64,000 nucleotides of DNA. It comes from Limnobacter humi (GTDB taxonomy: Bacteria > Pseudomonadota > Gammaproteobacteria > Burkholderiales > Burkholderiaceae_B). Below, one piece after another: positions 25,533-35,033 of this stretch (its first letter is position 1; each line of letters starts with the position of its first letter). The notes under the pieces were generated by a model that was not told the origin of the DNA, made no database searches, and was given only the letters and a program-made list of their open reading frames with translations. The stretch is from positions 749,522 through 813,521 of the forward strand of contig NZ_JANIGO010000002.1 in assembly GCF_024518835.1 (NCBI RefSeq), in the 5' to 3' direction. Both the position numbers and the translations under genes were made by a program.

Positions 25533-27049
25533 GCACCATCAAGCAAGAGGATTTCATCGCCTCCATCGCCGACGCGTTCCAGTACATCTCCTACTACCAC
25601 CCACTGGACTACATCCAGGCGCTGGGCAAAGCGTATGAGCGTGAAGAAAGCCCGGCGGCCAAAGATGCCATTGCGCAAATCCTGACCAACAGCCGCATGT
25701 GCGCCGAAGGCAAGCGCCCCATTTGCCAGGACACAGGGATTGCCGTGGTGTTCCTGAAAGTGGGCATGAATGTGAAGTGGGACAGCACCCTGAGCGTGGC
25801 CGACATGGTCAATGAAGGTGTGCGCCGCGCTTACCTGCACCCGGACAACAAACTACGCGCCTCCATACTACTTGACCCTGCAGGTAAGCGCACCAACTCC
25901 AAAGACAACACCCCGGCCGTGATTCACTATGAAATTGTTCCCGGCGATGGTGTTGAAGTGATTTGCGCTGCCAAGGGTGGTGGCTCTGAGAACAAGGCCA
26001 AGATGGTCATGCTCAACCCATCCGACTCGATTGTGGACTGGGTGCTGAAAACTTTACCCACCATGGGCGCGGGCTGGTGTCCGCCCGGCATTTTGGGGAT
26101 TGGCATTGGCGGCACACCCGAGAAAGCCATGCTGATGGCCAAGGAAAGCCTAATGCAGCCCGTGGATATTTTTGAGCTGATTGAACGTGGACCCAAAAAC
26201 CGTGCTGAGGAACTGCGCCTTGAACTGTACGACAAGGTGAACGCCTTGGGTATTGGTGCGCAGGGACTGGGTGGGCTGACCACGGTTCTGGATGTGAAGA
26301 TCATGGACTACCCAACCCATGCCGCCAGCCTACCCGTGGCCATGATCCCCAACTGCGCAGCCACCCGCCATGTGCATTTCCACCTGCATGGCGATGGGCC
26401 GGCACACCTGGAAACGCCCAAACTGGAAGATTGGCCCGATGTGCATTGGATGCCGGACACGGAGCGTTCAAAGCGCGTCAACCTCGACACATTGACCGCC
26501 GACGAAGTGGCCAGCTGGAAGCCCGGCCAAACCCTGCTACTGAACGGAAAAATGCTGACTGGCCGGGATGCTGCCCACAAGCGCATTGCCGACATGTTGG
26601 CCAAGGGCGAAAAACTGCCCGTGGACTTCACCAACCGCGTGATTTATTACGTGGGCCCAGTCGACCCCGTGCGCGACGAAGCCGTCGGCCCTGCCGGCCC
26701 CACCACAGCCACCCGCATGGACAAATTCACCCGCATGATGCTGGAAAAAACCGGCCTGATCGCCATGGTGGGCAAGGCCGAGCGTGGCCCGGTGGCCATT
26801 GAAGCCATTCGCGACAACAAGTCGGCGTACCTGATGGCCGTGGGTGGCGCAGCTTACCTGGTGTCCAAGGCCATTACCCAAGCCCGTGTGGTGGGTTTTG
26901 AAGACCTCGGCATGGAAGCCATTTATGAATTCGAAATCAAGGACATGCCCGTGACGGTGGCCGTGGACAGCTCAGGCATTTCCGTGCACAACACCGGCCC
27001 CAAAGAGTGGCAAGCCAAGATCGGGAAAATTCCAGTCTCTGTGGCTTAA
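25529..27049 (+). CDS. class I fumarate hydratase (iron-sulfur)
   Basis: 506 residues, the length of oxygen-sensitive class I fumarases with a [4Fe-4S] cluster. N-terminal [15 protein letters not shown] and the central [13 protein letters not shown] and [12 protein letters not shown] motifs are diagnostic, and the C-terminal beta-subunit part has [14 protein letters not shown]. It hydrates fumarate to malate in the TCA cycle. Both alpha and beta halves are fused. The ATGA overlap with the YqhA-like gene suggests coupling; a terminator follows. Confidence 0.97.
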   Translation: MSTIKQEDFIASIADAFQYISYYHPLDYIQALGKAYEREESPAAKDAIAQILTNSRMCAEGKRPICQDTGIAVVFLKVGMNVKWDSTLSVADMVNEGVRRAYLHPDNKLRASILLDPAGKRTNSKDNTPAVIHYEIVPGDGVEVICAAKGGGSENKAKMVMLNPSDSIVDWVLKTLPTMGAGWCPPGILGIGIGGTPEKAMLMAKESLMQPVDIFELIERGPKNRAEELRLELYDKVNALGIGAQGLGGLTTVLDVKIMDYPTHAASLPVAMIPNCAATRHVHFHLHGDGPAHLETPKLEDWPDVHWMPDTERSKRVNLDTLTADEVASWKPGQTLLLNGKMLTGRDAAHKRIADMLAKGEKLPVDFTNRVIYYVGPVDPVRDEAVGPAGPTTATRMDKFTRMMLEKTGLIAMVGKAERGPVAIEAIRDNKSAYLMAVGGAAYLVSKAITQARVVGFEDLGMEAIYEFEIKDMPVTVAVDSSGISVHNTGPKEWQAKIGKIPVSVA

Positions 27050-27102
27050 GCTATTGACGGCCGATGCCGGCCTTGGGCTGACTATACTCAGCCCAATCAA
27101 AA

Positions 27103-27135
27103 AAAGGCCTCTGCAAGCAAATTGCAGAGGCCTTT
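27103..27135. terminator. bidirectional intrinsic terminator between fumarase and prpE
   Basis: Arms AAAGGCCTCTGCA and TGCAGAGGCCTTT are perfect 13-bp inverted repeats with a 7-nt loop and A/T runs on both sides. The convergent genes both end here. Confidence 0.92.
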
Positions 27136-27183
27136 CAATTGATGCGGCCCGGAAAGAACCACATCACCCCAAACTGGTTATCT

Positions 27184-29103
27184 TCAGTGGACCACGGCCG
27201 ACTTGATTTGTTCCAGTGCAGCCGGGTCTTCAATCGTCGTCATGTCACCTGGGTCACGTCCCTCGCAAATGGCCTGAATGGACCGCCGCAGCAATTTGCC
27301 CGAGCGGGTTTTGGGCAACACATTCACAAAATGCACACGGGCCGGTCGGGCCACTGCACCCAACTGCGAATCCACCACTTTCATGATATCCGCTTCCAGG
27401 GCTTTTGCCTTCTCAGGGCTTTCCATAACATCCGAGGTTTTAAGAATCGCAAAGGCCATGGCCACCTGCCCTTTGAGCTGATCGGCCACACCCACCACCG
27501 CCACCTCCGCCACAGCAGGATGGGATGAAATGCTTTCCTCAATTTCACGGGTCCCCAAGCGGTGACCAGCCACGTTGATCACATCGTCGGTGCGGCCCAA
27601 AATGAAGAAGTAACCATCCTCATCCCGAATGCCCCAGTCGAAGGTGGAATAAACCTGCCGAGGCTTGAAGCTAGACCAATAGGTTTTGACAAAGCGTTCG
27701 TCATCGCCCCACACGGTTTGCATGCAACCTGGTGGCAATGGCCCTTCAATGGCCACCACGCCTTTTTCATTCACCTTGCAGGGCTGTGCAGTGGTCTCAT
27801 CCAGCACATTCACATTGAAGCCAAACACCGGCACACCGGGGCTGCCAAACTTGGGGTCCATGTCTTCAATGCCGCGCTGCACACACAAAATCGGCCAGCC
27901 GGTTTCGGTTTGCCAATAGTTGTCGATGATGGGTTTCTGCAGTGCATCCGAAATCCACTGCGCGGTGGTTTCGTCCAGCGGCTCGCCCGCCAAAAACAAA
28001 GCCTTCAGGCTGCTTAAGTTGTACTTGCGCAGCAGGCTTTGGTCCTGTTTTTTCAACACGCGAACAGCCGTGGGTGCCGAGAACATCACCGACACCTGGT
28101 GGTCTTGCACAATCTTCCACCAAATGCCGGCATCCGGCCGAATGGGCACACCTTCATAAAACACCGTACCCATGCCCGCCATCAATGGGCCGTACACAAT
28201 GTAACTGTGGCCCACCACCCAACCAATGTCACTGGTGGCAAAAAAGTTTTTGCCGGCCTCACCCAGAAACACATGCTTCATGGACGCGGCCAACGCCACC
28301 GCATAGCCCCCGACATCCCGCTGCACCCCTTTGGGTTTGCCAGTGGTGCCGCTGGTGTAAAGGATGTAACTGATGTCGGTGGACTTCAGCCAGGTCACCG
28401 GCACTTGCGCATCTTTCAACTGGACATGCAAGCTGGCGTAGTCTTCATCGCGGCCGGCCACCGACTGAAATGCCGACAGCCCCCGGTTCACCATCAACAC
28501 CTTGGCTGGTTTGTGTGATGCTCGCTCGATCGCCTCGTCCAGCAGTGGTTTGTAAGCCACCACTTTGCCAGCCCGGCTACCGGCATCGGCGGAAACAATC
28601 ACTGTGGGCTTCGCGTCGTCAATGCGCGAGGCGAGGCTGTGTGAGGCAAACCCCCCAAACACCACCGAGTGGATGGCACCAATGCGCGCGCAGGCCAGCA
28701 TGGCAAAGGCGGCTTGCGGAATCATCGGCATGTAGATCAGCACGCGGTCGCCTTTCTTCACACCCAGCTTTTGCAACATGGCGGCTGCAATTTGCACTTC
28801 GCGGTGTAATTCACGGAAGGTGTAGGTGCGCTCTTGGTCAACCTCGGTGGACACATAAATCAATGCAGCCTGGTCGGCACGCTCTGCCAAATGGCGGTCC
28901 ACCGCGTTGTAGCAGAGGTTGGTTTCACCGCCCACATACCAAGCCGCAAACGGGGGGCGGGAATCGTCCAGCACCTTGTCAAATGGCTTGTGCCAGTCAA
29001 TCAATTCGGCTTGGCGGGCCCAAAAGCCTTTGGGGTTGCGGATGGATTCCTCGTACAGGTTTTGATAAGCGCCCGAGGACTGATACTTCTTGTTTGAACT
29101 CAC
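27184..29103 (-). CDS. prpE: propionyl-CoA synthetase (AMP-forming)
   Basis: 639 residues of the ANL superfamily. [35 protein letters not shown] and PKTRSGKLLRR are all present, and the length and the short N-terminus distinguish PrpE from Acs. It activates propionate to propionyl-CoA. The start is GTG 29103 with GGAG 8 nt before it; no ATG start fits this position. No methylcitrate genes are in the window. It diverges from the iron-binding protein gene. Confidence 0.92.
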   Translation of the reverse strand: MSSNKKYQSSGAYQNLYEESIRNPKGFWARQAELIDWHKPFDKVLDDSRPPFAAWYVGGETNLCYNAVDRHLAERADQAALIYVSTEVDQERTYTFRELHREVQIAAAMLQKLGVKKGDRVLIYMPMIPQAAFAMLACARIGAIHSVVFGGFASHSLASRIDDAKPTVIVSADAGSRAGKVVAYKPLLDEAIERASHKPAKVLMVNRGLSAFQSVAGRDEDYASLHVQLKDAQVPVTWLKSTDISYILYTSGTTGKPKGVQRDVGGYAVALAASMKHVFLGEAGKNFFATSDIGWVVGHSYIVYGPLMAGMGTVFYEGVPIRPDAGIWWKIVQDHQVSVMFSAPTAVRVLKKQDQSLLRKYNLSSLKALFLAGEPLDETTAQWISDALQKPIIDNYWQTETGWPILCVQRGIEDMDPKFGSPGVPVFGFNVNVLDETTAQPCKVNEKGVVAIEGPLPPGCMQTVWGDDERFVKTYWSSFKPRQVYSTFDWGIRDEDGYFFILGRTDDVINVAGHRLGTREIEESISSHPAVAEVAVVGVADQLKGQVAMAFAILKTSDVMESPEKAKALEADIMKVVDSQLGAVARPARVHFVNVLPKTRSGKLLRRSIQAICEGRDPGDMTTIEDPAALEQIKSAVVH

Positions 29104-29310
29104 AGCCTTGTCTCCGTGTGTTGTGTCAGGGATGCAAACCCTTGTGTGTTGACCCACTGTAGAAAGTGGCCCTTACGACACTCTGACGCGATATTTCGTG
29201 TATTCTAGTAAATAGGAATGCTTCTTGTTTACATCTCGATTACCGAGCGATAAACTTCCGGCGTGAAGCGACCTCTTTTACATTGTTAAACCCCAATCAT
29301 GAGAGTCTCC

Positions 29311-30339
29311 ATGAACCTGTCACTGAAACGATTGATGGCCCTGTCTGCACTGGGCTTGCTAAGCGCCACTGCGCACGCCGAAGAGAAGGTGCTAAACCTC
29401 TACTCTGCCCGCCACTACGCCACCGATGAAGCCTTGTACAGCGACTTCACCAAGCAAACCGGCATCACCATCAAACGGCTGGACCTGGGCGACGAAGCCC
29501 TGTTGGAGCGGCTGCGAAACGAAGGCCCCCGCAGCCCGGCCGATGTGGTGTTGCTGGTGGACGCCGCGCGCCTATCCACAGCGCAAGACCAGGGCTTGTT
29601 CCAACCTGTGAAGTCCAAGGTATTGGCTGACCGCATTCCCGCCCAATACACCGGCAAAGACGGCTTGTGGTACGCCTTTTCTGCCCGCAGCCGCGCCATT
29701 GTGTACAACAAAGCCAGCATCGATCCCAACTCGGTGCAAACCTACGACGATCTGGCCAAGCCGGCACTCAAAGGCAAAGTGTGCACCCGCAGCGGTGCTC
29801 ACCCTTACATGCTGAGCCTGGTGAGCAGCCTGGTGGCCAATCAGGGCGAAAAAGCGGCCACAGACTGGGCCAACGGCATGGTGGCCAACATGGCCCGCAG
29901 CCCAAAAGGTGGCGACACGGATCAAATTCGGGCCGTGGCCAGTGGTGAATGTGGTGTGGCACTGACCAACACCTATTACTGGGTTCGCCTGTTGAATTCC
30001 GACAAACCGGAAGACAAGGACGTGGTGTCCAAAGTCGGCTTTATTTGGCCCAACCAGAAAACCACTGGTGCGCACATGAATGTGTCAGGCGGCGCTGTGG
30101 CGGCCAATGCCCCCAACAAGGCCAATGCGGTGAAGTTTTTGGAATACCTGGCCAGCGACACCGCACAAAAATACTTTGCCAATGGCAACAACGAATGGCC
30201 AGTGGCAAAAGGTGTGAAGCTCGACAACCCTGGGCTTGAATCCCTGGGCCCATTCAAAGCCGACGTAACACCCGCCAAAACATTGGCGGCCAATACGGCC
30301 GTTTCACAACGCATCATGGACAAGGCCGGGTACAAATAA
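29311..30339 (+). CDS. Fe(III) ABC transporter substrate-binding protein
   Basis: 342 residues with a signal peptide (LSLKRLMALSALGLLSATAHA) and a periplasmic binding fold of the AfuA/FbpA/FutA iron family: VLNLYSARHYATDEALY at the mature start and the Tyr-containing TNTYYWVRLL, where the tyrosines bind iron. No permease or ATPase genes lie next to it, so its partners must be elsewhere. ATG 29299 is also possible; 29311 is favoured by GAGAG ahead of it. A terminator overlaps its stop. Confidence 0.92.
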   Translation: MNLSLKRLMALSALGLLSATAHAEEKVLNLYSARHYATDEALYSDFTKQTGITIKRLDLGDEALLERLRNEGPRSPADVVLLVDAARLSTAQDQGLFQPVKSKVLADRIPAQYTGKDGLWYAFSARSRAIVYNKASIDPNSVQTYDDLAKPALKGKVCTRSGAHPYMLSLVSSLVANQGEKAATDWANGMVANMARSPKGGDTDQIRAVASGECGVALTNTYYWVRLLNSDKPEDKDVVSKVGFIWPNQKTTGAHMNVSGGAVAANAPNKANAVKFLEYLASDTAQKYFANGNNEWPVAKGVKLDNPGLESLGPFKADVTPAKTLAANTAVSQRIMDKAGYK

Positions 30340-30349
30340 ACCCGGCCTT
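30322..30349 (+). terminator. intrinsic terminator of the iron-binding protein gene
   Basis: AAGGCCGGG (30322-30330) and CCCGGCCTT (30341-30349) form a 9-bp stem that includes the stop codon in its loop, followed by T-rich sequence. Confidence 0.7.
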
Positions 30350-30367
30350 TACTGAGTACCCTCCCCC

Positions 30368-30396
30368 TGCCCCGCACTTGCGGGGCACATTTTTTA
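30368..30396 (+). terminator. second intrinsic terminator downstream
   Basis: TGCCCCG and CGGGGCA (7-bp arms, 6-nt loop) are followed by TTTTTT. It backs up the first terminator and isolates the TetR gene. Confidence 0.72.
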
Positions 30397-30434
30397 CAAT
30401 TGTGCTGGAAGCTTGTTACACTGCCAGCAACAAT

Positions 30435-30450
30435 GTAACTCACGAGTAAT
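30435..30450 (+). promoter_or_regulatory. candidate TetR operator upstream of the TetR gene
   Basis: GTAACTCACGAGTAAT lies 3-18 nt before the start codon. Its inner ACTC-AC-GAGT is a short palindrome. It shares a GTnACnCnnnAGTAA pattern with the opposite strand of the site upstream of the fabG-like gene at 34922-34937. Sharing between the regulator and its presumed target suggests one binding protein. Confidence 0.5.
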
Positions 30451-30452
30451 TT

Positions 30453-31124
30453 GTGAAGAAATCCACCGACCCAAAAAAGACGGCATCCAACAGTGCCGCG
30501 GGTGCGTCGGCCAAACGCCTGGGTACCCGCAAGGTGCCCAAAGAGCAGCGGATGGAACAAATTCTGGAGGTGGCGGGTGCGGTGTTTTCCAAACACGGCT
30601 TCCACTCCACCAGCATGGAAGAGATTGCAGAGGGGGCCGGCGTTACCAAACCCCTGCTGTACCGCTACTTCGGTTCCAAAGATGCTTTGTATCTGGCCAC
30701 CATCACGCAAGTGGGCAACCATTTGATGTCAGGCCTTAGCCTGCTCATGGCCAATCCCAATGCCACGGAACGCCTCAAGCACATCATGCTGAGCTTCCTC
30801 ACCTTTGTGGAACGCCACCGGGACGGCTGGTCTGTGTTGTACAACGAGGCTTTGACCAGTGTTGGCCCGGTGGGTGAGAAAGTGACCTTCTTTCGCAACA
30901 GCTTTATTGAAGCGGCCGCCCGCACGATAGAAGAAATGAAGGGTGCACGAAAAACGGGCGACACCACACACGGCGCGGTGGGCATACAAGCCATGGCCAT
31001 GGCCAGTGTCATGGTGGGCGCGGTGGAAGCGGGCGCACGCTGGTGGATTCAACACCCGGAAATTCCCATCCGCGACATGCAAGTGCTGATAGAAAAAATG
31101 CTGGTGCCCGGCTTGGCAGACTGA
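30453..31124 (+). CDS. TetR/AcrR-family regulator, probable regulator of the fabG-thiolase-MaoC cluster
   Basis: 223 residues. The HTH is clear (QILEVAGAVFSKHGF, then STSMEEIAEGAGVTKPLLYRYFGSKD). A basic leader of about 25 residues precedes it. The start is GTG 30453. The lipid cluster on the opposite strand ends next to it, and the same operator-like motif occurs before both this gene and the fabG-like gene; this links it to fatty-acid or polyhydroxyalkanoate precursors. The ligand is unknown. Confidence 0.88.
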   Translation: MKKSTDPKKTASNSAAGASAKRLGTRKVPKEQRMEQILEVAGAVFSKHGFHSTSMEEIAEGAGVTKPLLYRYFGSKDALYLATITQVGNHLMSGLSLLMANPNATERLKHIMLSFLTFVERHRDGWSVLYNEALTSVGPVGEKVTFFRNSFIEAAARTIEEMKGARKTGDTTHGAVGIQAMAMASVMVGAVEAGARWWIQHPEIPIRDMQVLIEKMLVPGLAD

Positions 31125-31130
31125 ATAAAA

Positions 31131-31157
31131 AAACCACCGCCTTGTGAGCGGTGGTTT
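31131..31157. terminator. bidirectional intrinsic terminator
   Basis: AAACCACCGC and GCGGTGGTTT are perfect 10-bp arms around CTTGTGA with A/T runs on both sides. It separates the TetR gene from the convergent MaoC gene. Confidence 0.92.
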
Positions 31158-31184
31158 TACTTTGAGGGTGTTCGAATCCGCGTT

Positions 31185-32075
31185 TTACGCTGAAATCGTA
31201 CCCACCATCAATACTTTGGAATCACGCTCCGCCAGCAGTTCATAACGGACCACGCCGTTGCTGGTCACACTCTTCAAACTGGCCTTGGACGGCAAAAACA
31301 CCGGCTGCTTGAAACTCAGGCTGTACTGCTTGGCCGGTGCGCCCAGGCTGGCTTCCAGAATGCTCAAGGTTTTGGCTGCACTCCACATGCCATGTGCAAT
31401 CGCCTGCTTGAAGCCAAACATTTTGGCAGTTTGCGCATACAGGTGAATCGGGTTGTAGTCGTTCGACACCTTGGCATACTGGCGGCCCTGATCTTCAGGC
31501 ACCTTCAGGCTCACGTATTGAGCCTGAGCGGGGTCCAATGTTTCGGTGGCGGCTGGTTTGCCAGCCGGTTTAGGCATACCCTTCACCCGACACAACACGC
31601 TCATGGTACCGCGCCAATGCACATCATCACCCTTGAAAAACTCGGTGTGCACGTCAAACTCCAGACCTTGCGGAATGGCACGGGTGTCACCAATGGTGAC
31701 CACCACGTCATAAGGCACACCAAATTCCAGCGGCTGAATCAGTTCCACTGCATTGTGCAAATGCACCATGCCCAACATCGGGAACGGGTGCTCGGCACGG
31801 CTCATGAGGTACATGTGCAACGGTGAGGCCAACACCTGGGGGGCAGTCAGGGAAATGAAATCTTCCTGAAAACCACACACCACGTTGTAGGCGCGCACCC
31901 ACTCCCGATCGATGTACACCTTCTTGACCCGAGCGCCCAGGCGCACGGCCTGGGTATCGGTCTTGGGCTTTTTCGTCGAGGTGGTGGCGGCCTTCAGCAG
32001 CATCACCTTGCCATTGGGCATCTCGCCGAGTTCAAAGAACTTGGTCGAGGACTTCAAACGGTCGGCGGCGCTCAT
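31185..32075 (-). CDS. MaoC-like (R)-enoyl-CoA hydratase
   Basis: 296 residues. The C-terminal half has the hotdog hydratase motif: YAKVSNDYNPIHLY (Asp and His catalytic) and then AIAHGMWSAAKTL. The first half is a degenerate hotdog repeat, as in double-hotdog hydratases. It would hydrate trans-2-enoyl-CoA. The start is ATG 32075, 3 nt after the thiolase stop, so the two are cotranslated; with the upstream reductase they form a two- to three-step acyl-CoA module. Confidence 0.88.
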   Translation of the reverse strand: MSAADRLKSSTKFFELGEMPNGKVMLLKAATTSTKKPKTDTQAVRLGARVKKVYIDREWVRAYNVVCGFQEDFISLTAPQVLASPLHMYLMSRAEHPFPMLGMVHLHNAVELIQPLEFGVPYDVVVTIGDTRAIPQGLEFDVHTEFFKGDDVHWRGTMSVLCRVKGMPKPAGKPAATETLDPAQAQYVSLKVPEDQGRQYAKVSNDYNPIHLYAQTAKMFGFKQAIAHGMWSAAKTLSILEASLGAPAKQYSLSFKQPVFLPSKASLKSVTSNGVVRYELLAERDSKVLMVGTISA

Positions 32076-32078
32076 GGA

Positions 32079-33359
32079 TTACTTCTCAAGAATGGCTGTT
32101 ACACCGATGCCACCGGCTGCACACACGGAGATCAGACCGCGACCGCTGCCCTTCTCGTTCAGCAACTTGGCCAGCGTGGCGATAATGCGGCCACCGGTTG
32201 CAGCAAAGGGGTGACCCACGGCGAGCGAACCGCCTTTGACGTTCAGCTTGCTGCGGTCGATGGAACCCAGCGGCTTGTCCAGGCCCAGCTTTTCCTGGCA
32301 GAACTTGGGGTCTTCCCAGGCTTTCAGGGTACACAGCACCTGTGCAGCAAAGGCTTCATGGATTTCATAGAAATCGAAGTCCTGCAGGCTCACACCGGCT
32401 TTTTTCAACATGCGGGGAACAGCATAGGCAGGCGCCATCAACAGGCCTTCTTTACCCGATACAAAGTCCACACCAATGGTTTCGCAGAAGGTGAGGTAAG
32501 CCAGGGGCTGCAGGCCACGGGCCTTGGCCCAGTCCTCAGAGGCCAGCAACACGGCCGATGCGCCATCGGTCAGGGGGGTGGAGTTACCGGCGGTCATGGT
32601 GCCCTTGCCGCTCTTGCGGTCAAATGCAGGCTTCAGGCCAGACAGTTTCTCAACCGACGAATCCGCACGCAGATTGTTGTCTTTGGTCAAGCCGTTGAAC
32701 GGCACGATCAGGTCATCAAAGAAACCTTCTTCGTAGGCTTTGGCAGCTTTCAGGTGGCTGCTCACAGCCAGCTCATCCTGCTCTTCGCGGGGAATATTCC
32801 AAGTTTGTGCCATCACTTCGCAGTGCTGGCCCATGCTCATCTTGGTGCGTGGCTCGGAGTTGGCAGGTGGCAGCGGTGCCAGGTGCTTGGGGCGAATCTT
32901 CAGCAATGCAGCCAGTTTGCCTTTGGTGTCGCGGGCGCGGTTGGCTTCCAGCAGAATTTTGCGCAGGCCTTCGCTCACGGCGATGGGGGCGTCGGTGGTC
33001 GTATCTACACCACCAGCCATGCCCACTTCAATCTGACCCAAAGCAATTTTGTTGGCCACCAGAATGGCCGCTTCCAGACCAGTACCACAAGCCTGTTGAA
33101 TGTCAAAAGCCGGGGTCATGGGGCTCAAGCCAGAACCCAATACCGATTCGCGGCACAGGGAAAAATCGCGACTGTGCTTGACCACCGCACCTGCCACCAC
33201 ATCACCCAACTCTTCACCGTGCAATTGGAACTTGTCGACCACGCCACGGAAGGCTGCGGTCAGCATGTCTTGGTTGGACTTGCCGATGTAGGCTGTGTTG
33301 GAGCGGGCAAAAGGAATGCGTGAACCACCGAGGATTGCAACGCGACGACCGTGTTTCAT
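32079..33359 (-). CDS. acetyl-CoA C-acyltransferase (thiolase, FadI-like)
   Basis: 426 residues. Thiolase features: nucleophilic Cys in QQACGTGLEAA, GNSTPLTDGASAV, EIHEAFAAQVL (His) and the C-terminal CAAGGIGV Cys. The length and the VAILGGSRIPFARS start fit the FadI-type long-chain thiolases. It could cleave 3-ketoacyl-CoA or condense acetyl-CoA. A 71-nt gap with a strong palindrome separates it from the fabG-like gene upstream. Confidence 0.93.
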   Translation of the reverse strand: MKHGRRVAILGGSRIPFARSNTAYIGKSNQDMLTAAFRGVVDKFQLHGEELGDVVAGAVVKHSRDFSLCRESVLGSGLSPMTPAFDIQQACGTGLEAAILVANKIALGQIEVGMAGGVDTTTDAPIAVSEGLRKILLEANRARDTKGKLAALLKIRPKHLAPLPPANSEPRTKMSMGQHCEVMAQTWNIPREEQDELAVSSHLKAAKAYEEGFFDDLIVPFNGLTKDNNLRADSSVEKLSGLKPAFDRKSGKGTMTAGNSTPLTDGASAVLLASEDWAKARGLQPLAYLTFCETIGVDFVSGKEGLLMAPAYAVPRMLKKAGVSLQDFDFYEIHEAFAAQVLCTLKAWEDPKFCQEKLGLDKPLGSIDRSKLNVKGGSLAVGHPFAATGGRIIATLAKLLNEKGSGRGLISVCAAGGIGVTAILEK

Positions 33360-33388
33360 AATGTTCTCCTAGATATTCTGTGTGTTGA

Positions 33389-33411
33389 TCAGGCTCACTG
33401 AGTGAGCCTGA
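33389..33411. repeat. 23-bp palindrome between fabG-like and thiolase genes
   Basis: TCAGGCTCAC (33389-33398) and GTGAGCCTGA (33402-33411) are perfect arms around TGA. The loop is too short for an ideal hairpin, so a protein-binding site or weak attenuator is possible. An almost identical motif lies at 38193-38211. Confidence 0.7.
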
Positions 33412-33430
33412 GTTTCATCAAATGAGTCGA

Positions 33431-34855
33431 TTAAGCGCCGACCAGGTTCTGGCCACAAACGCGCAATGTTGCACCGTTCACACCAGAAGCCAGCGGGCTG
33501 GCCATGAAGGTCACGGCCTCAGCAATGTCCACCGGCAGACCACCCTGTGACAGGGAGGACAGGCGGCGCGCCACTTCGCGGGTTACCACGGGAATGGCCG
33601 CTGTCATTTGAGTTTCAATAAAGCCCGGGGCAATCGCGTTAACAGCAATGCCCTTGCCACTCACTTCCTTGGCCAGCGCGTCCACATAACCAATCACGGC
33701 GCTCTTGGTGGCCGCATAGTTGGTTTGGCCCACGTTGCCGGCAATGCCACCAATCGAAGAAATGCACACGATGCGCGCACCGTCGCCAAAGGCTTCACCA
33801 GCCAGCAGTTGTTCATTGCAGCGGACAATGGCGCCCAGGTTCACATCCAGCACCATGTCCCACAGGTGGGAAGCCATGTTGCGCAGCATTTTGTCGCGGG
33901 TAATCCCCGCGTTGTGCACAATGATGTCAATCTTGCCACCGCGCTCGGCAGCCACGGCCGCCAGCTTCAGGCCAGCGTCGGCCTCAGTAATGTCCAGTGG
34001 GCATACAATGCCGCCAATGGCGCTCATGGTTGCACCCAAGGTGCTTTCATCAGCAGGGCGGTCCACACCGATGACGGTGGCGCCTTCGCGGGCCAGCACC
34101 TCAGCAATGGCAGCACCAATGCCGCGTGCAGCACCGGTGACCACAGCCAGCTTGCCGGTCAGGGGCTTCTCGGAAATCACGGCCTTCACACCCTTGGGGC
34201 CACCCACCACAGGCAGCACCTGGCCAGTTACAAATGCAGAATGCGGTGTCAAGAAGAAGCGCAGCGCGCCTTCAATACCCGACTCGGCGCCGTTTTTCAC
34301 CTGCAACAAATTGGCTGTGGTGCCGTTCTTGCCATTTTCTTTGGCCAAGCTGCGCACAAAACCTGGCAGTGATGCTTGGGCCGTTTCGGACACGGCGTCT
34401 TTTCCGTCGCCTTTGGGGCGACCAATCACCACAATGCGAGAATTGCTGGGCAACTTGCGCAACCGTGGATTGAAGAAGTCGTACAGCAAACGCAGGTCGG
34501 CCACATTGGCAGCGGCGGTCATGTCCAGCACATACACGCTTTCAGCCACACCCGCGTCGGCTTGGGAAATACCCACTTCCACCTTGGCTTTGGTGGCCGC
34601 TTGCTTAATACCATCCAGACCCGCAAGGTCAGACGACACCTTGAGGTTTGCGCCCATGGCGCTCAAGCCTTTCACCACGGCCGTGGATGCAGCACCGTAG
34701 GCCGATGCGCCCACCAATGCATTCACACCCGCCAGGGGTTGCTCGGCGTAACCCGCTTTGGCACGCTTCAATTGGGGAGGAACAGGCAGACCCAAGGCTG
34801 CGGCGATCTGTTTGCCAGTGGATGAATGGAGGTATTCAAGAATCTTGTCGGCCAT
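33431..34855 (-). CDS. two-domain 3-oxoacyl-ACP reductase (FabG4-like SDR)
   Basis: 474 residues. The first 230 form a flavodoxin-like Rossmann domain without catalytic motif, and the rest is a classical SDR: TGAARGIGAA, NAGITRD, ISSIGGIAGNVGQTNYAATK with the Ser, Tyr and Lys. This is the high-molecular-weight FabG layout (as in mycobacterial FabG4). It reduces 3-oxoacyl substrates with NAD(H) or NADPH. ATG 34855 fixes the start; the longer frame runs into the GST gene. An operator candidate lies upstream. Confidence 0.93.
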   Translation of the reverse strand: MADKILEYLHSSTGKQIAAALGLPVPPQLKRAKAGYAEQPLAGVNALVGASAYGAASTAVVKGLSAMGANLKVSSDLAGLDGIKQAATKAKVEVGISQADAGVAESVYVLDMTAAANVADLRLLYDFFNPRLRKLPSNSRIVVIGRPKGDGKDAVSETAQASLPGFVRSLAKENGKNGTTANLLQVKNGAESGIEGALRFFLTPHSAFVTGQVLPVVGGPKGVKAVISEKPLTGKLAVVTGAARGIGAAIAEVLAREGATVIGVDRPADESTLGATMSAIGGIVCPLDITEADAGLKLAAVAAERGGKIDIIVHNAGITRDKMLRNMASHLWDMVLDVNLGAIVRCNEQLLAGEAFGDGARIVCISSIGGIAGNVGQTNYAATKSAVIGYVDALAKEVSGKGIAVNAIAPGFIETQMTAAIPVVTREVARRLSSLSQGGLPVDIAEAVTFMASPLASGVNGATLRVCGQNLVGA

Positions 34856-34921
34856 GAGTCTCGTCCTTGTTGTTTGATTGGATTGGGTTTTTAGGCCATC
34901 AGAATAGCCCGGATCACCCAT

Positions 34922-34937
34922 GTTACTAACGCGTAAC
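34922..34937 (-). promoter_or_regulatory. candidate operator upstream of the fabG-like gene
   Basis: GTTACTAACGCGTAAC is a palindrome with 5-bp arms, GTTAC and GTAAC, 67 nt before the start. It resembles the site before the TetR gene at 30435-30450. Confidence 0.55.
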
Positions 34938-35033
34938 TTCGGAGTGTATAGAAACTTCCGCGGAAAATCGTAGAGGGCTTTCTCTAACCCATCCGGGTCA
35001 CTCGCCAAGCCTTGGAGTGCAAAAGTTATCAGT

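Noticed and set aside
32211-33323. 370-codon plus-strand frame opposite the thiolase
   Set aside because: It is antisense to a clear thiolase with full catalytic motifs; the frame is a result of codon bias in GC-rich DNA.
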